Assembly (NCBI GenBank): GCA_036245805.1
Contig: BTRK01000003.1
Span: forward strand, 35,667,215 to 35,731,214
Reading direction: 5' to 3'
Length of the DNA stretch: 64,000 nt
Origin: Pristionchus mayeri
Taxonomy: Eukaryota; Nematoda; Chromadorea; Rhabditida; Neodiplogasteridae
Each line of letters starts with the position of its first letter. The stretch's first letter is position 1. Shown here piece by piece: positions 22,768 through 34,483 of the stretch. The translations under genes and the position numbers were made by a program. The notes under the pieces were generated by a model. The model was not told where the DNA came from. It did no database searches and saw only the letters and a program-made list of their open reading frames with translations.

Positions 22768-23673
22768 GATGATGCGCGAGGCAACAAAGCGCAACTCGGA
22801 GTGGCTGGGTCCTCTGCTGAAGAAGGCGGCGATTGACGAGGCAGAGACAATGGCCATCTACGGGTTGCTGTGCTGGCCGAGTTGTGAGTAGTATCACTAT
22901 GTTGTAAATCAAGAAACTATGCAACTAAAATATAATTTTGAGAGTGATGGTTCTATTGTGTTGTTGGAATGTCATGGTAGTCTATTGTTCTAGTCTGCTG
23001 GCCCAGTTGTGAGTCCACTCGCGCTTTTTTCCAATCGCCGTTGCATCAAATCTCCAGCTTGCTCAACCTAGAAAGATGCCAAATATTTTTTCGAATGAGT
23101 ATCGTCATTCTGCGTTGTCTCTCGGAGACAATACGAGTTATTGCGAAGTAATTCATAGAACAATTCTCGGGTTCCATTTTCAATTCTGCTGTTCGGTCTT
23201 CTCACGCCTGTCCATGGAAATACCAATAGAACTGAACTGAAGAGAATACAATTATTGCCACAATTTTCAGACCTCTCCAACTCCTCCCTTCGAGTGCGGG
23301 AGACCTGCTACAAGTACCATCTCCGCATCTTCCAGGAGTTGAACCAGCACTACAAGTGCGTTTGCCGCCTGTGATTTGGACGAAAACTAAAGAGAAAAAA
23401 ATTATCGTAAGATGAAGATGAAGGATCAAGGTGCACTATCCGAATATTTCCAGGAAAACAGGACGAACTGACTACTTCGCACGTGTTTCTTACGTTACTT
23501 CTATCCTATTGTGTGTGCAGGTATCCTATTTCATTTTTTTAAAAATTATTTATAAAATACAAAGAAAATGAAAAATGCAGGCTGCGATCCAGCGGCTGAA
23601 GGAGGACATGGTCGTCTATCGATTGCTGGATGTGTATAGTGGTGATGAGTTGGTGTACAATGTGGTCAAGTGA
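22768..23673 (+). CDS. nuclear hormone receptor copy A: C-terminal ligand-binding-domain exons
   Basis: Four exons (22768-22883, 23271-23355, 23454-23520, 23581-23673) join with consistent phases and end at TGA. They encode MMREATKRNSEWLGPLLKKA and AAIDEAETMAIYGLLCWPS, then YLSNSSLRVRETCYKYHLRI with FQELNQHY, then KTGRTDYFARVSYVTSILLC, and finally AAIQRLKEDMVVYRLLDVYS with DELVYNVVK. This matches the C-terminal half of nematode supplementary NHR ligand-binding domains: the DEAE-x-x-x-xxLLxW helix, the LS-x-x-x-xxVREtxx-xxL-ELxxHY helix and the final coactivator helix. No frame break was seen. Three more copies of this block occur at 28184, 36006 and 46368. It is the only copy linked, through very long introns, to zinc-finger exons. 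Confidence 0.85.
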
Positions 23674-23683
23674 TAGGAGAGGA

Positions 23684-23689
23684 AATAAA
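23684..23689 (+). terminator. polyadenylation signal AATAAA of NHR copy A
   Basis: AATAAA lies 10 bases after the stop codon, with a second AATAAAATA at about 23711. Either could direct 3' end formation. Confidence 0.55.
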
Positions 23690-24134
23690 TTATGTAAAGT
23701 GTGCGTTGCAATAAAATAATTGTCGATCAAATTGTTGTCTTTCAGCTGAGACCATAGTGAAAGATTTTTTTCGGTAACATGAATGTTGTTCGTCGAATAG
23801 GAAATTCGGGCGTTAATGAGAAAGGTATGATTCTTTTTGCACGAGCACCATAGAAGAGAAATATCAGACGAGAATGTTTCAGTCATATCGTTCTAATACG
23901 TTTCAACGATGTTTCATATGTAAATCTCACAAATGTTTTCAATTTCTTCTTCCGTTTCGGCTCTGAAAAATACATAATCGTCGTGTGTGATTTAGGCAGG
24001 CTAGTAGATGTTGAATTGCGTTATCACTATCGCCTCCCCCTCGCATAATGCGAAATCCGTTGAGGGAGTGGATTGCGATATCGCTATTCAACATCGAACA
24101 GCCAATTCTGAGTGTGAGCACATAGCAATACGAC

Positions 24135-24355
24135 ATTTCAAAACCGTTTTACCTCACTTTCAGTCCGAGAACCGAAGTGATAACAGAACAGATCAGAGTG
24201 GGGGAAGAGCAGGGAAGACACGTATGGCACTCTCTCAATTCCCCACACTCTCGCGCCTGTGCGAGAGAGCACGCGAAACGAAGAGAGGGTCAGACACGAA
24301 ACTACTGAAGCAGGTCAACGATCTTACGCGGATAGAGCAAACGACGTTTTGTTTT
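24135..24355. repeat. conserved 220-bp block downstream of each NHR copy (copy 1)
   Basis: The block from ACATTTCAAAACCGTTTTAC to CAAACGACGTTTTGTT recurs almost unchanged at about 28960-29180, 37120-37343 and 48206-48424. It includes a hairpin (CTCTCTCAATTCCCCACAC against GAGAGAGCACGCGAAACGAA). It carries no convincing gene. It could be a repeat or part of the shared 3' region. Confidence 0.7.
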
Positions 24356-24396
24356 TTTTCTTCACCACTTCACTATAAAAGTCTACGACCAAGGAT

Positions 24397-24955
24397 CTGG
24401 AAGAAGTGCGGGAATCCGACTCATTCGAGTCAATTCCAGCTCTTCCAGCAGCGCCGCCTCGTCGCAGGTACCGTATTCATTCCGCTGTCACACCGTAACC
24501 TAAAGCTACCGTATGCTAGTAGTTGTTGAGACAACCTTCCTGTTTATACCCTTGTGATATCGTGCCGAGAAGTTAGCGTATTCGATGCGTAGCAGTGCGA
24601 ACACATACTCTTCTCTAACCATCTGGCAGGCACTTAGGGATGGCCTCGCAAGAAAGGGCTCTCTTCGATCTGCACTCTCTCTCACCAATATTACCGACGA
24701 GAGAGTACGCAGAATGAAGAGATCAGTTCTTGTGAAACCTACTTGTGCTCCTCAACAGCACCTTTACGCCCAGAACAAGGTCATTTCAGAACAACATCGC
24801 GGCTGCGGCTGCAGCCCAGTCATCTGCCGGATCTGCAGCAGCTGCAGCAGCTGCGTCGCTCTCGGTGACGCCCACGATCGGCTCGGCCTCGACCACGCCC
24901 ACTCCGCTCTAGACCATCCCCTCCTTCGGTGGACTCGCGAAGCTGGGACTACAGG
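24397..24955 (+). pseudogene. hlh-11: hlh-11 psi1, inverted exon fragments 4 and 5/6
   Basis: Pieces of the AP-4 gene lie here on the plus strand, opposite to all other copies. 24397-24467 is the end of exon 4 (its AASSQ and GTACCG donor). 24790-24955 fuses the alanine-rich exon 5 (NNIAAAAAAQSS, ASLSVTPT) directly to the IGSAS part of exon 6, removing everything between. The fused exon has a TAG where the intact gene has TCG in TPLSPIPSF, near 24909. It cannot make AP-4. Confidence 0.85.
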
Positions 24956-25200
24956 GTGAGTAGAGGGGCTCTTTCATTTGATCGTTGATCGTACCTTTCA
25001 CTAAATTTTGAGAACGTATCAAGAATTCGAGAGCAGTAAGGGTTCTTTTGTAGTAGTTTTCGATAGAGATTTTCTTACGCATGGACATTATCAACTATTG
25101 CCAATAGCGTTTTCTCCTCAATATGTGGACTCCTTGAAACTTAAACACACAGCCAAAAACGTAAAATCGAAGAAATATCTAATTTAATATGAAGAAAAGT

Positions 25201-26343
25201 CGGCTCTGTCTGAATAAGCGGGGCCGATGAAATTTTCATCGGCCCCGCGGGGCCGTATTTTTGGTGACGGGGCCGTAAAAATAGTGGCGGGGCCGAAAAA
25301 TTGGCTAACGGGGCCGTAAATTGTTCATGCGAAAATGAGTCACATTGTAAATACCACCTGATCTCCCTTCTTCGACGCCTTCAAGGCATAATCTCTCTCC
25401 TACCCTGATGGTCTCCCTTCTTCGACGCCTTCAAGGCATAATCTCTCTCCTACCCTGATGGTGAATAAAGTATAAGTATAGAAATGATGTTATTTCATAG
25501 TTATGATGCAATAACGTGCCTGGTTAGCATAGTATGCATCAGAAAGGTGAGAAAAGTTCAGGGAAGGTGTTCTTCGAGGCCACATGGGACAGCACACCAA
25601 CGGAAACACTTCGTCATTATAACGTAATATTTCGTCATCTTACGTAATATTGCGTCATCCATATGTAATACGGGCTGCCGTTCCCACAAGGCGCCACCCT
25701 CCAAGAAACTAGGCCATGGCTGCTCCTGTTACCCCTGCAGCACCTATTGCCAAGCCACCAAGAGCGTCACCTATTGGCAGAGGAGGGAGGGAGCCAAGAG
25801 ATACATCCAGATTTTTGACCTGTGCCAGAACTCTTCGAATTTGCCTGGTTCTTAGGAAAACGGCCTCATATTTTCTTTCAAATATTTATCGCAGTAATAT
25901 ATCTTACTCATATCTTCGTTAATTCACAGTAAAACACGTTTTAATCGTAAAAAAACGAAAAACAAGTATTACATAAGAATGACGAAATATTACGTCATAA
26001 TGACGAATTGTTTCCGTTGTTGTGATGTCCCAAGTGGCCCCGAAGGACACCTTCCTTGAACTTTACTGACCATTGTTATGTGCACTATGTTGACCAGATG
26101 TTATTGCATCATAACTATGAAACATCTATATACTCTAAGACTCCTTTTCGAATGAAAAAATACGGCCCCGTTATCCCAATTTTACGGCCCCGCGGGGCCG
26201 AATCACGGCCCCGCCGCTAAAATTTACGGCCCCGTTTATTCAGATAGATTTTTCTACGTCCCCGCTTATTCAGACAGATTTTTTCAACGGCCCCGTTTAT
26301 TCAGACAGATTTTTTTACGGCCCCGCTTATTCAGACAGAGCCG
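25201..26343. mobile_element. 1.14-kb palindromic element with GGGGCCG subterminal repeats
   Basis: Perfect 26-bp terminal inverted repeats begin CGGCTCTGTCTGAATAAGCG and continue GGGCCG. Inside the left end GGGGCCGTA recurs several times; inside the right end the unit ACGGCCCCGCTTATTCAGAC (with TTTATTC variants) recurs four times, each followed by a T-rich spacer. Inner arms around 25490-25680 and 25975-26125 are inverse (TAGTTATGATGCAATAAC). A 50-bp direct duplication (CTTCTTCGACGCCTTCAAGG) is at 25361-25460. No transposase was seen. It sits next to an hlh-11 exon fragment. Confidence 0.85.
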
Positions 26344-26359
26344 AAAAATCTCTCTCCAG

Positions 26360-27060
26360 GAAGTCCTCTGCTCGACTCGACTCGTTTGTGTATTCCCAAG
26401 GACAGACTTGGTTCCTTTGTGTTTCAGGGATATGTAAAAACGTTTGCTGGAATTGGTTTGTTACTAAATTCGTCGCTATCCGTATAAAATAATGCAATAA
26501 TTTCTTTTCTGTCATTAAAATTTGTGGTTTTCAAGCCCATCAAAATTGCATTTTCTAATTTGTGAACCTATAAGGGATGTTAGTGGTAATGGGATCAAAT
26601 ATCAAAAGCCAAAGACCAAACAACAAAGACTACAAATCAAAGATCTTAGATCAGACCTTGCTCAGCTTCTCGCCCTCCTCGCGTGGCAGCAGTGCGCGTA
26701 ATGACTGGAAACCCGCGTTGATCGACTGAAATCGATATTGGTCAGATACAGTAACCGAAAAGTATCCATTGATTTTGTCTTTACCTCCTACAAACTATCG
26801 CCCAAACAGTGCCTTCGGTACCCTTATTCAACCGTACTCTTTCACCCCTCTCCTACCACTACCATACCTGATACTTTAGAACCTACCTGATCCTTTAGAA
26901 CCAGATCCTCCGCTTCCTTAAGCACACTTTACTCTTTACCATCGATATACCGTACCATTTTCTACAGTACCGTATACCTGCATACGTCTCGGCTCGTTGC
27001 AGTTTGCGATTTTCCGTCGTATCCGCCTGTCGATGACGCATTTCCCGTCTTCTCGATGCC
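26360..27060 (-). pseudogene. hlh-11: hlh-11 psi1, remaining exons 1 and 2 plus an inverted exon 7 start
   Basis: Exon 2 (26657-26725, minus) is intact and encodes SINAGFQSLRALLP then REEGEKLSK, helix 2 of the bHLH. Exon 1 (about 26978-27060, minus) encodes the basic region IANCNEPRRMQ. However, it has lost one base before DRRIRR, so its frame is broken, and it lacks the start-codon portion present in the intact copy. Bases 26360-26391 are the first 30 bases of exon 7 on the plus strand, the right edge of the inverted segment that started at 24.4 kb. Exon 3 is absent. Confidence 0.85.
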
Positions 27061-27064
27061 TTTT

Positions 27065-27155
27065 CTTGTTATTTTATAGCAGGCTATCATCTGTGTCATG
27101 GATTGTTGAGGTGCCAAGCTACGAATATTGTCTGCTTCGTGAAACACAAATGTCC
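27065..27155. repeat. dispersed ~100-bp repeat (GTGAAACACAAATGTCCTGG)
   Basis: The piece ending CTTCGTGAAACACAAATGTC then CTGG also occurs at 44505-44600 and 53565-53665, and in a diverged form at 39825-39935 and 50030-50135. The family often begins AGATTTTAGTTATTTTA and contains GCTGAGGAGCAAAGCG. Three copies are at the same place upstream of hlh-11 exon 1 and so were copied with the unit. The other two are in an intron and are true dispersed copies. Confidence 0.65.
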
Positions 27156-27387
27156 TGGTAAGTGAGTCGTCGCTTTTTGGTAATTCGGATATGCTTCGGA
27201 ATTAGTGTTTATTCAAGTTGGTCAGTATCAGCTCAATATTACGAAGGCATAGGCAAAAAAACATGATAAAGTGATATCACTAGAAGCGAGTCAAGTCTTC
27301 CGACTACATTGTGGTTGTCAGTGCTGGCAAAGAACAAAACATCCTAAAGTTTCGCTCCCAAGCCCTCCAAACTCATCATATACTACG

Positions 27388-27477
27388 GCACTAGGTCGGA
27401 TGAGAACTACTACGTCATGCCGCCTTTGATATACCATGGCGGCATAACGTCATAGTTCTCATCCGACCTATTGCCTG
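27388..27477. mobile_element. palindromic MITE, complete, with a natural empty site
   Basis: GGCACTAGGTCGGATGAGAA and ACTACGTCATGCCGCC are matched by the inverse GGCGGCATAACGTCATAGTT and CTCATCCGACCTATTGCC. The paralogous sites at 44867 and 53878 read CATACATTACGTGC and CATATACTACGTGC without it. Here TACTAC occurs on both sides, consistent with a target duplication of about 6 bases. Confidence 0.85.
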
Positions 27478-27546
27478 TACTACGTGCTTCTCTCTCTCTC
27501 TATCTCCCTTGTGTGTGATCTACGCGCGCTTATCTCGACATCTCTC

Positions 27547-28700
27547 CACTACATCGCGGATCTGGATGCGATCTAGGATAAGGAACACTCAATCAGACGA
27601 GTTTATCTTTATTATTGATGAAACTTCGAGGAAATACTGACCAAAGTGGATGAGATTCTTATATAATATCGACGAAACTAATCCACAATTATGTCATCTC
27701 CGATAGTCATCTCCGAAACACTTAATTCAGATCTGCCGTAAGGTGTACTCGAACAGGTTTTCTTGTTTCTCTTTTTTAATCGATTAATAACAATCGATCA
27801 ACTGAAATCAGTATTTTTGTGTTTTTATTGTCATAGATGCATACGGCAAACTGAAGAACAATCGAAAGCTTACATTTTACAATATTGTTGAAACCAATCC
27901 AAAAGACAATCAGACAATCTGTTCATTGGAACCAAAGAGAAAACGTCCAATATAAAATCTTTGTTTGTGTTTCAGAACGGAGGCAAAACCATCGTAGTCA
28001 GGGCTGTTGGCATTGTTCGCTTGACGATCGTCGCACAAGCATTATTCACGATAAAACCTATTTACGTTGTGTTATTCACGACGATTCATTTTTGAGGAAA
28101 AAAAACAGATTTTCCATCGGACAGTTCATTCATTGGTTAGAGTGTACCTAATTCATTTTAATAGATATGATAAAAGCCTTCAGGATGATGCGTGAGGCGA
28201 CTAAGCGCAACTCGGAATGTCTGGGTCCTCTGCTGAAGAAGGCGGCGATTGACGAGGCTGAGACCATGGCCATCTACGGGTTGCTGTGCTGGTCGAGCTG
28301 TGAGTCGTTCTGCATACTCTTTCAACGATAAGACTGGCGAGAGATCACGCAAAATGAAGAGATCAGTTCTTCCGAAGACATCCCATGTCCAATATTTTCA
28401 AGTTATTACCCACTCGCCTTTCCAGAAAATCACCTTCTTGTGTAGAGTTATTTTTTGCAATATATCGTATTATATTTTAGCGTTATCTCTCGGAGATCGT
28501 ACGAGTTATTTCGAAGTCACACTTTTGACAATCCTCGAGTTTCATTTTGCACTAGATGCCTATTCAGGGAGATATCATTAGAACTAAACTAAAGAGAATA
28601 CACTTATTGCTTCAAATTTTCAGACTTCTCCAACTCCTCTCTGCGAGTGCGAGAAACATGCTACAAGTATCAGCTGCGCTACAGTTGCAAGAGTGATGCG
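27547..28700 (+). pseudogene. nuclear hormone receptor copy B, truncated
   Basis: 5' end: 27547-27605 is a copy of the exon at 7298 (YIADLDAI, a TAG stop, DKEHSIR), fused to the hlh-11 upstream sequence, so no DNA-binding domain exists. Further exon-like pieces are 27731-27756 and 27837 onwards (AYGKLKNNRKLTFYNIVET). Exon 28184-28299 (MMREATKRNSECLGPLLKKA) is intact. Exon 28624 onwards reads YFSNSSLRVRETCYKYQLR, then diverges to a stop, and the last two coding exons are missing. The 27970-28140 region matches the 45.72-kb segment of copy D but is interrupted. It is a pseudogene produced by tandem duplication with the breakpoint inside the NHR gene. Confidence 0.85.
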
Positions 28701-28955
28701 TAACAGAATTTTTTCAATCATTCCCATTCAAATACGTTTCAACGATGTTTCATTTGTAAAATCGAAACACTATTTTCTATTTGTCTGATTCTTTTTGTCT
28801 CTAAAAACATAATCGTTGTGTGTGATTAATGCTGGCTAGTCGATGTTGAAAATCACAATCTCCTCCCCCTTGCGAACTCCGAGGAGGGAGTGGATTGTCA
28901 TACCGCTCTGTAATATCGGACCGCCAATTTTATGTGTGATCACATAGCAAGACGA

Positions 28956-29345
28956 CATTTCAAAACCGTTTTACCTCACTTTCAGTCCGAGAACTGAAGT
29001 GATAACAGAACAGATCAGAGTGGGGGGAAGAGCAGGGAAGACGTGCCTGACACTCTCTCCATATCACACACTCTCTCGCCAGTGCGAGAGCACGCGAAAT
29101 GAAGAGAGCGTCAGACACGAAACTACTGAAGCAGGTCAACGATCTTACGCGGATAGAGCGAACGACGTTTTGTTCTTAAAATAACATCAGAAAGCGGTGG
29201 GTGCACTTCTACTTCTACTACTTACTAAAATTTACTATAAAATTTAGAGATGTCGATACCTAAACAATCGGTTCATAAAGGGGGCGGGGCTAGAGCAAAA
29301 AGGGGCGTGCCTACACACACATCTCAAGGCGCATATTGTACTGGA
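28956..29345. repeat. conserved block (copy 2) and shared hlh-11 downstream region
   Basis: Contains the 220-bp block with hairpin (CTCTCTCGCC at about 29071), followed by about 170 bases nearly identical to 37345-37520 and 48427-48600 (CATCAGAAAGCGGTGGGTGC; CAATCGGTTCATAAAGGGGG). This lies between the 3' ends of the NHR and hlh-11 copies. Confidence 0.65.
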
Positions 29346-31169
29346 TCTATCTAGCACGGACTGAGTAGTCGACGAGGCAGGCAGAGTCATTCATTCTTAC
29401 TTGAGTCTTTGTGGGGGGCGGATGAAAGTGTAAATGGTGGCGGAGGGGGCGGATGTTGGAAGGGGGTTTCGGCAGTAGTTTTAGTAGTTATTGAGAACGG
29501 GCTATAATAATGAGATAGTAACCGGGGGCGGAGCCTAGCAGACGAAAATACTCAAATCGGGTGTGGTCATTCTAGACGAAACTGGGGTGTGAAATTCATC
29601 GGAATCGATCGGAACAGAGGTCAGTTGAGGAGAGAAAAGGTACTGAGAGAGAGGAAGAGGGAGAAGGGAGAAGCCGGACGGGAATCCTGGCCCTGAATCA
29701 GGGAAATCACTGATTCAGGGTCTGGATTCCGGCCCAAAACAATATTATCCATGAACTTATAACAATAAAACACTTATTAAGCATCCAGACGGGGGGAACC
29801 GGGCTAGAGGGGAAAACGTGTTAACCGAATAGCGAGAGACGCAAAAATAAGTGCATGTATTATACTACGAAACAAGTGAGTAAGGGCAACGCTAAATAAC
29901 TAAATATAATCAGAAAACGACGGGGGACTAAATATGGGGGGCTGAGCCTAGATGGGGTGTTGCGACGAGAAGTGCGCGGCAGTGGGGCGAAACGCGCGCA
30001 TCATCAACGCAGGAGCAGATTTGCGTGCGACGAGGGCGGAGGCGAGGAGGAGGTCACCGATCCTGGAATAGATCGATCGATTATTGATTGGTTATTACTG
30101 CATTATCAATGATTCCTGGTATCAGATGAGCATTTTCACATGAAGTCGGTCAATTTAGCAGGTTATTAGCAGGTTTGAAATATTAAAGCCAGTACTCGAT
30201 AGTACAGTACCCTCTACCGTACCTTCCATATGCTTGATGGCCTCGAGCAGCACGTTGATTGTGCGGGCAGTGAAGGCGGAGGGCGGAGTCGAGACTGGAG
30301 GCTGCTGCTGAGCTACCGTAGTCCCCGCCTGCTGCTGCAACATCTCCATCTGGTAAACGAAGGAATGATTATTGATTGATGAATACAGTATGCCCAATAG
30401 GTAGCTACAGTATCCTACAGTAACCCCTACCGGAAGGACATCCTACTCTATCCTAGGGGTGGCTTGGCGAGAAAGGCTCTTCATTATGTGTGCTCTCTCT
30501 CTCTGGTCATATTGACGAAAGAACACGCAGAAAAAAAGCTGCAGCTGCAGCTACGGCTGCTGCAGCCTGCTGCTGATGTGAGGCCGCAGCTGCAGCAGAT
30601 GCAGCAAGTGCAGCTGCTGCTGCCATGGTCGTCAGCGGACTGCGATCGTCACCGGACAACAAACGAGTCGAGTCGAGCAGAGGACTGCCTGGAGAGAGAT
30701 TTCGTCATATGGTTTTGTGTTTCAGGAAGTCAACATATCAACTAGAAAAAGGCGATTGACAATAGTTAATACAATTCATTTTTAAGAAAATAAATCTCTA
30801 TCGAAAGTTGCTACAACAGTACCCTTACTGCTCTCGACTTCTTGATACTTTCTCAAAATTTGCTTAATTTCGCCGTCTCTTCATTGATGCACTCTCTCGA
30901 CCGGTCGAATAGTGAGAAAGTGTAAATAGTGAAGAGACATCCTTTTCATTTATTCACTATTCAGTCCGAGGCACCGAAGTTTGGGTAAGTGAAAGGTACG
31001 ATCTAAGATTAAATGAAGGCAGCCCTAACTGCGCGAGTCCACCAAAGGAGGGGATGGGCGAGAGCGGAGTGGGCGTGGTCGACGCCGAGCCGATAGTGCG
31101 AACCTTCGACTCCAGATGCATGCGCATCACTGCAAAGGGGCGGGGCTTGGGAGCTCCGTACTTTCTGTG

Positions 31170-32328
31170 TAATATCACGCCTCTCACGAGAGAATCGAGC
31201 TAGAATAGCCATTTCAGGGAATGGAGAGAAAATCGTAAAATTGGTTCTTACCAGTTTTGATCATCCCAAGGCATGCTTGAATGACCCCCGAAGTCTCACT
31301 ATGCACACTTCATTTTGGAACTCCCTACACCGGGTCAGCTATCGGCTGCACCTTCTTTGACCGCTCTTTTCTCGGTTCTACTGAAAGATAGACGGAAATT
31401 GTCCTCTGAGTGACCCCCGCTCATTTTTCGAGCTCTATCGATCCTTCTAAACCATTTTCCATGAACATCAATTTTAACAATAATACATTCTGTGCCAAAT
31501 TTCTCAAATGTGTAGGAAAAGGTGCAAACGAAATTCGCACGGTATATGCAGTTCACGAAGAGCTTTCGAATGATATACTTGCGCGAAAAATACGGACACT
31601 TAGACGCCACTTATGACCATTTTACGATTCGCGATCATTTGAAGTCATTTCATTCACACCGAATAGCTCGCTTTCGAACGCACGAAATGAAATGAAAGAA
31701 GGAAATATTGGGGTTCTTCTATATCGGATAGGTTTCAAGTCCTCAATGTTCCTCATCAGCAATCAGCTATTTTATGCGAACTTGAAACGTATCCGAAATA
31801 TGAGAACTCTACTATTTTTCAATTCCAATTTCATTTCTTCCTTTCGAAAACGAGCGATTCGGTGTGAATGAAATGACTTCAAATGATCGCGAATCGTGAA
31901 ATGGTCATAAGTGGCGTCTAAGTGTCCGTATTTTTGGCGCAAGTACATCATTCGAAAGCTCTTCATGAACTGCATATACTGTGCGAATTTCGTTTGCACC
32001 TTTTCCTACACTTTTGAGAAATTTGGCATAGAATGTACCATTGTTAAAATTGATGTTCATGGAAAATGGTTTAGAAGGATCGACAGAGCTCGAAAAATGA
32101 GCGGGGGTCACTCAGAGGACAATTTCCGTCTATCTTTGAGTAGAACCGAGAAGAGAGCGGTCAAAGAAGGTGCAGTCGATAGAAAAAAATGAAGTGTGCA
32201 TAGTGAGACTTCGGGGGTCATTCAAACATGCCTTGGGATGATCAAAACTGGTAAGAACCAATTTTACGATTTTCTCTCCATTCCCTGGGATAGCTCGATT
32301 CTCTCGTGAGATGCGTGATATAATGCAC
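31170..32328. mobile_element. 1.16-kb near-perfect palindrome in hlh-11 psi2
   Basis: Arms meet near 31750. Matching inverse segments include GAATGACCCCCGAAGTCTCA, GCTCTATCGATCCTTCTAAA and GTGCAAACGAAATTCGC. The outer limits are AATATCACGC/GCGTGATAT. The paralogous intron in the intact gene (about 50970-51040) has no such insertion. The long plus and minus open frames here mirror each other and are products of the palindrome. Confidence 0.87.
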
Positions 32329-33464
32329 TATTGGAGCGGCATCTGTTATTTCATATTGCAGTTTAGATGTTTCATGCCGATGAAAATACTTGTCATGTGG
32401 GCCATTTGCAGTGCGCGATTACGACCGTAGTAAAAATAGGCCACCCTTCATCCCATACTATCAAAGCTGCTCAAAATTTTGTTTGAATTTTTCACGGGGT
32501 ATCGCTGCATCACATCATCCGCCCGTTTCCTTGCACACACAAAATGCTCATTCATCAGTGCGCTAATCATTGCCTCTGTCGGCATATCGATACGTCATGG
32601 ACTTGACAGTTTCTAGCAATGCTTGATGAGCCTTCGAGTGCTGACAGACTCTTATCTTGACAGGAGAAGAGAGAGTAACATCAGAAAGGACGATCTTATC
32701 TCCTCTCTATTTCCACGGTCTCTTTCACTTCTGAATCTATGTCTAGCCGCAAAACCCAACCCGATACAATACGTCACGGTACCTCGTTCCCGCTCCAGCT
32801 GGTTCTGCAGCTCGGTGAGCTGGGGCATCTCCGACAGCGACGAGGTCGTCGGCGTCACCGAGAGCGACGCAGCAGCTGCAGATGCTGCAGAACCGCCCGA
32901 TGACTGGGCCGCAGCAGCGGCGGCGATGTTGTTCTGCAAAGGTTATGGTTCAGGACGGAAAGGAGCTGCTGAGGAGCACAAGCCTCTCTGGTTAGAGAAC
33001 AGTCTGTGTTCGAGGCAGCGAGTACGGCACGGTATCTCAAAAGCAATCGTCTAACAAGGACTGTTGTCTCAACGACGGATACGGTAGCTTTGGGTTGCAG
33101 TCGCATCTAGTAGTACGGTAGGACTACAGTAAGACCACAGTACCTGCGACGAGGCGGCGCTGCTGGAGGAGCTGGAGGGAATGGACTCGAATGAGTCGGA
33201 CTCCCGCTCGAGTCGGGGCTTCTTCCAGGCGGCTGAGGGAGGACCAGATGGCATCTGAAGGAGTCAACTTACTCATATTCTTCTAGAAGCGAAACGGGTC
33301 TCTGATGAACAATTATTCGCAATAACTTCGAAATATTTGCGAAGTGATTGCGAAAAATAGGCTTGTTTGCCCCTTTGCGAAATGGAAGAGGAGAATGCAA
33401 ATCAATGCGAAATTGCGAAAATAATTTCGGATAAACAACTCTACTCTGATCATCCAGTCGAGGT

Positions 33465-33533
33465 GGGCGCTTGGTCGGATGATAACTATGACGTCAATAT
33501 CAAAGGCGTCATAGTACTCTTCCGACCTAGTGT
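33465..33533. mobile_element. palindromic MITE, short copy
   Basis: CTTGGTCGGATGATAACTAT with GACGTCAATATC pairs with GGCGTCATAGTACTCTTCCG and ACCTAGTG. It is the same family as 27388-27477 and 43064-43150, with a shortened centre. Confidence 0.75.
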
Positions 33534-34483
33534 CGTGTGGAGAAGAGACGGTGATCGAATTTCGAAATCTACCTTCTAGCGTTCTTTCGACGTCTCATTG
33601 CCGCTGCATTACCACCGAATTAGAACAATAGTACTCATTTTGAGATTTTTTTGAAAGGTGATTTTGGGCATTCATCTAGAGTTACAACTTCCAAATATTG
33701 AAGTCATTTTGAGTTATGCTTCAACGTGCGGGCATTACAAGATAATTTCAAATATTATTGCTACTTCGTTGATAATTTCTTCAAAAATTATTTTTTTCAA
33801 TAAAGTTGCTTAATGCATTTTACGCACTTTCACAATTATTCAAATGAAACGGGTGATAATAGCCGCCCACCGTATCCTCCTCGCTGCTGCCCGTTCGCTG
33901 CAGGAATCGCGCAGCTGCTGGATCAGCTCCGCGGTCTGCTGCAGAATGGCCGCCTGCAACTCGGTTACCGTAACCTGGAAAATCATTTTAGGAACCAGCT
34001 AATTATACCCAAGAGCAGATCCTTTTCCTTTGAGTTTCAGGGATATTTCAAAACGTTTGCTCGAACAGGTTTGTTAATATTTCTCTGCCCCCTTTTTAAA
34101 ATGCTGCAATAATTTATTTTCTGGAATCGTAATCCGGAAACAATCGCGGCGGAAACCGCCAAATTTTCTTCAAAAGAACAGACTTGGTTCGTTTGCGTTT
34201 CAGCGATATTTCAAAAAATCTTATCAAAGTTGTTTATCAATATTTTGTTGGTTACCTATGTAAAATAATTAAATAATTAATTTTCTGGCATTAAAGTTTG
34301 CGCTCTTCAAGCCCATGACAGATCAAAGATCAATATCATTGTACACAAGATCTCATTTGTGTAGCTATTAGGGATCTAAGTGGTAAAGGATCAAATATCG
34401 TTGTTCAAAGGCCAAAGGCCAAACAACAAAGACTACAATTCAAAGTTCAATCACGCCAATCCATTTTATTGTTTTATTACATA

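Noticed and set aside
31335..32192. Mirror-image open frames of 68-93 codons on both strands (HFSSSIDPSKPFSMNI and similar)
   Set aside because: The same product is read from both arms of a near-perfect palindrome; it is a by-product of the inverted repeat and resembles no transposase.
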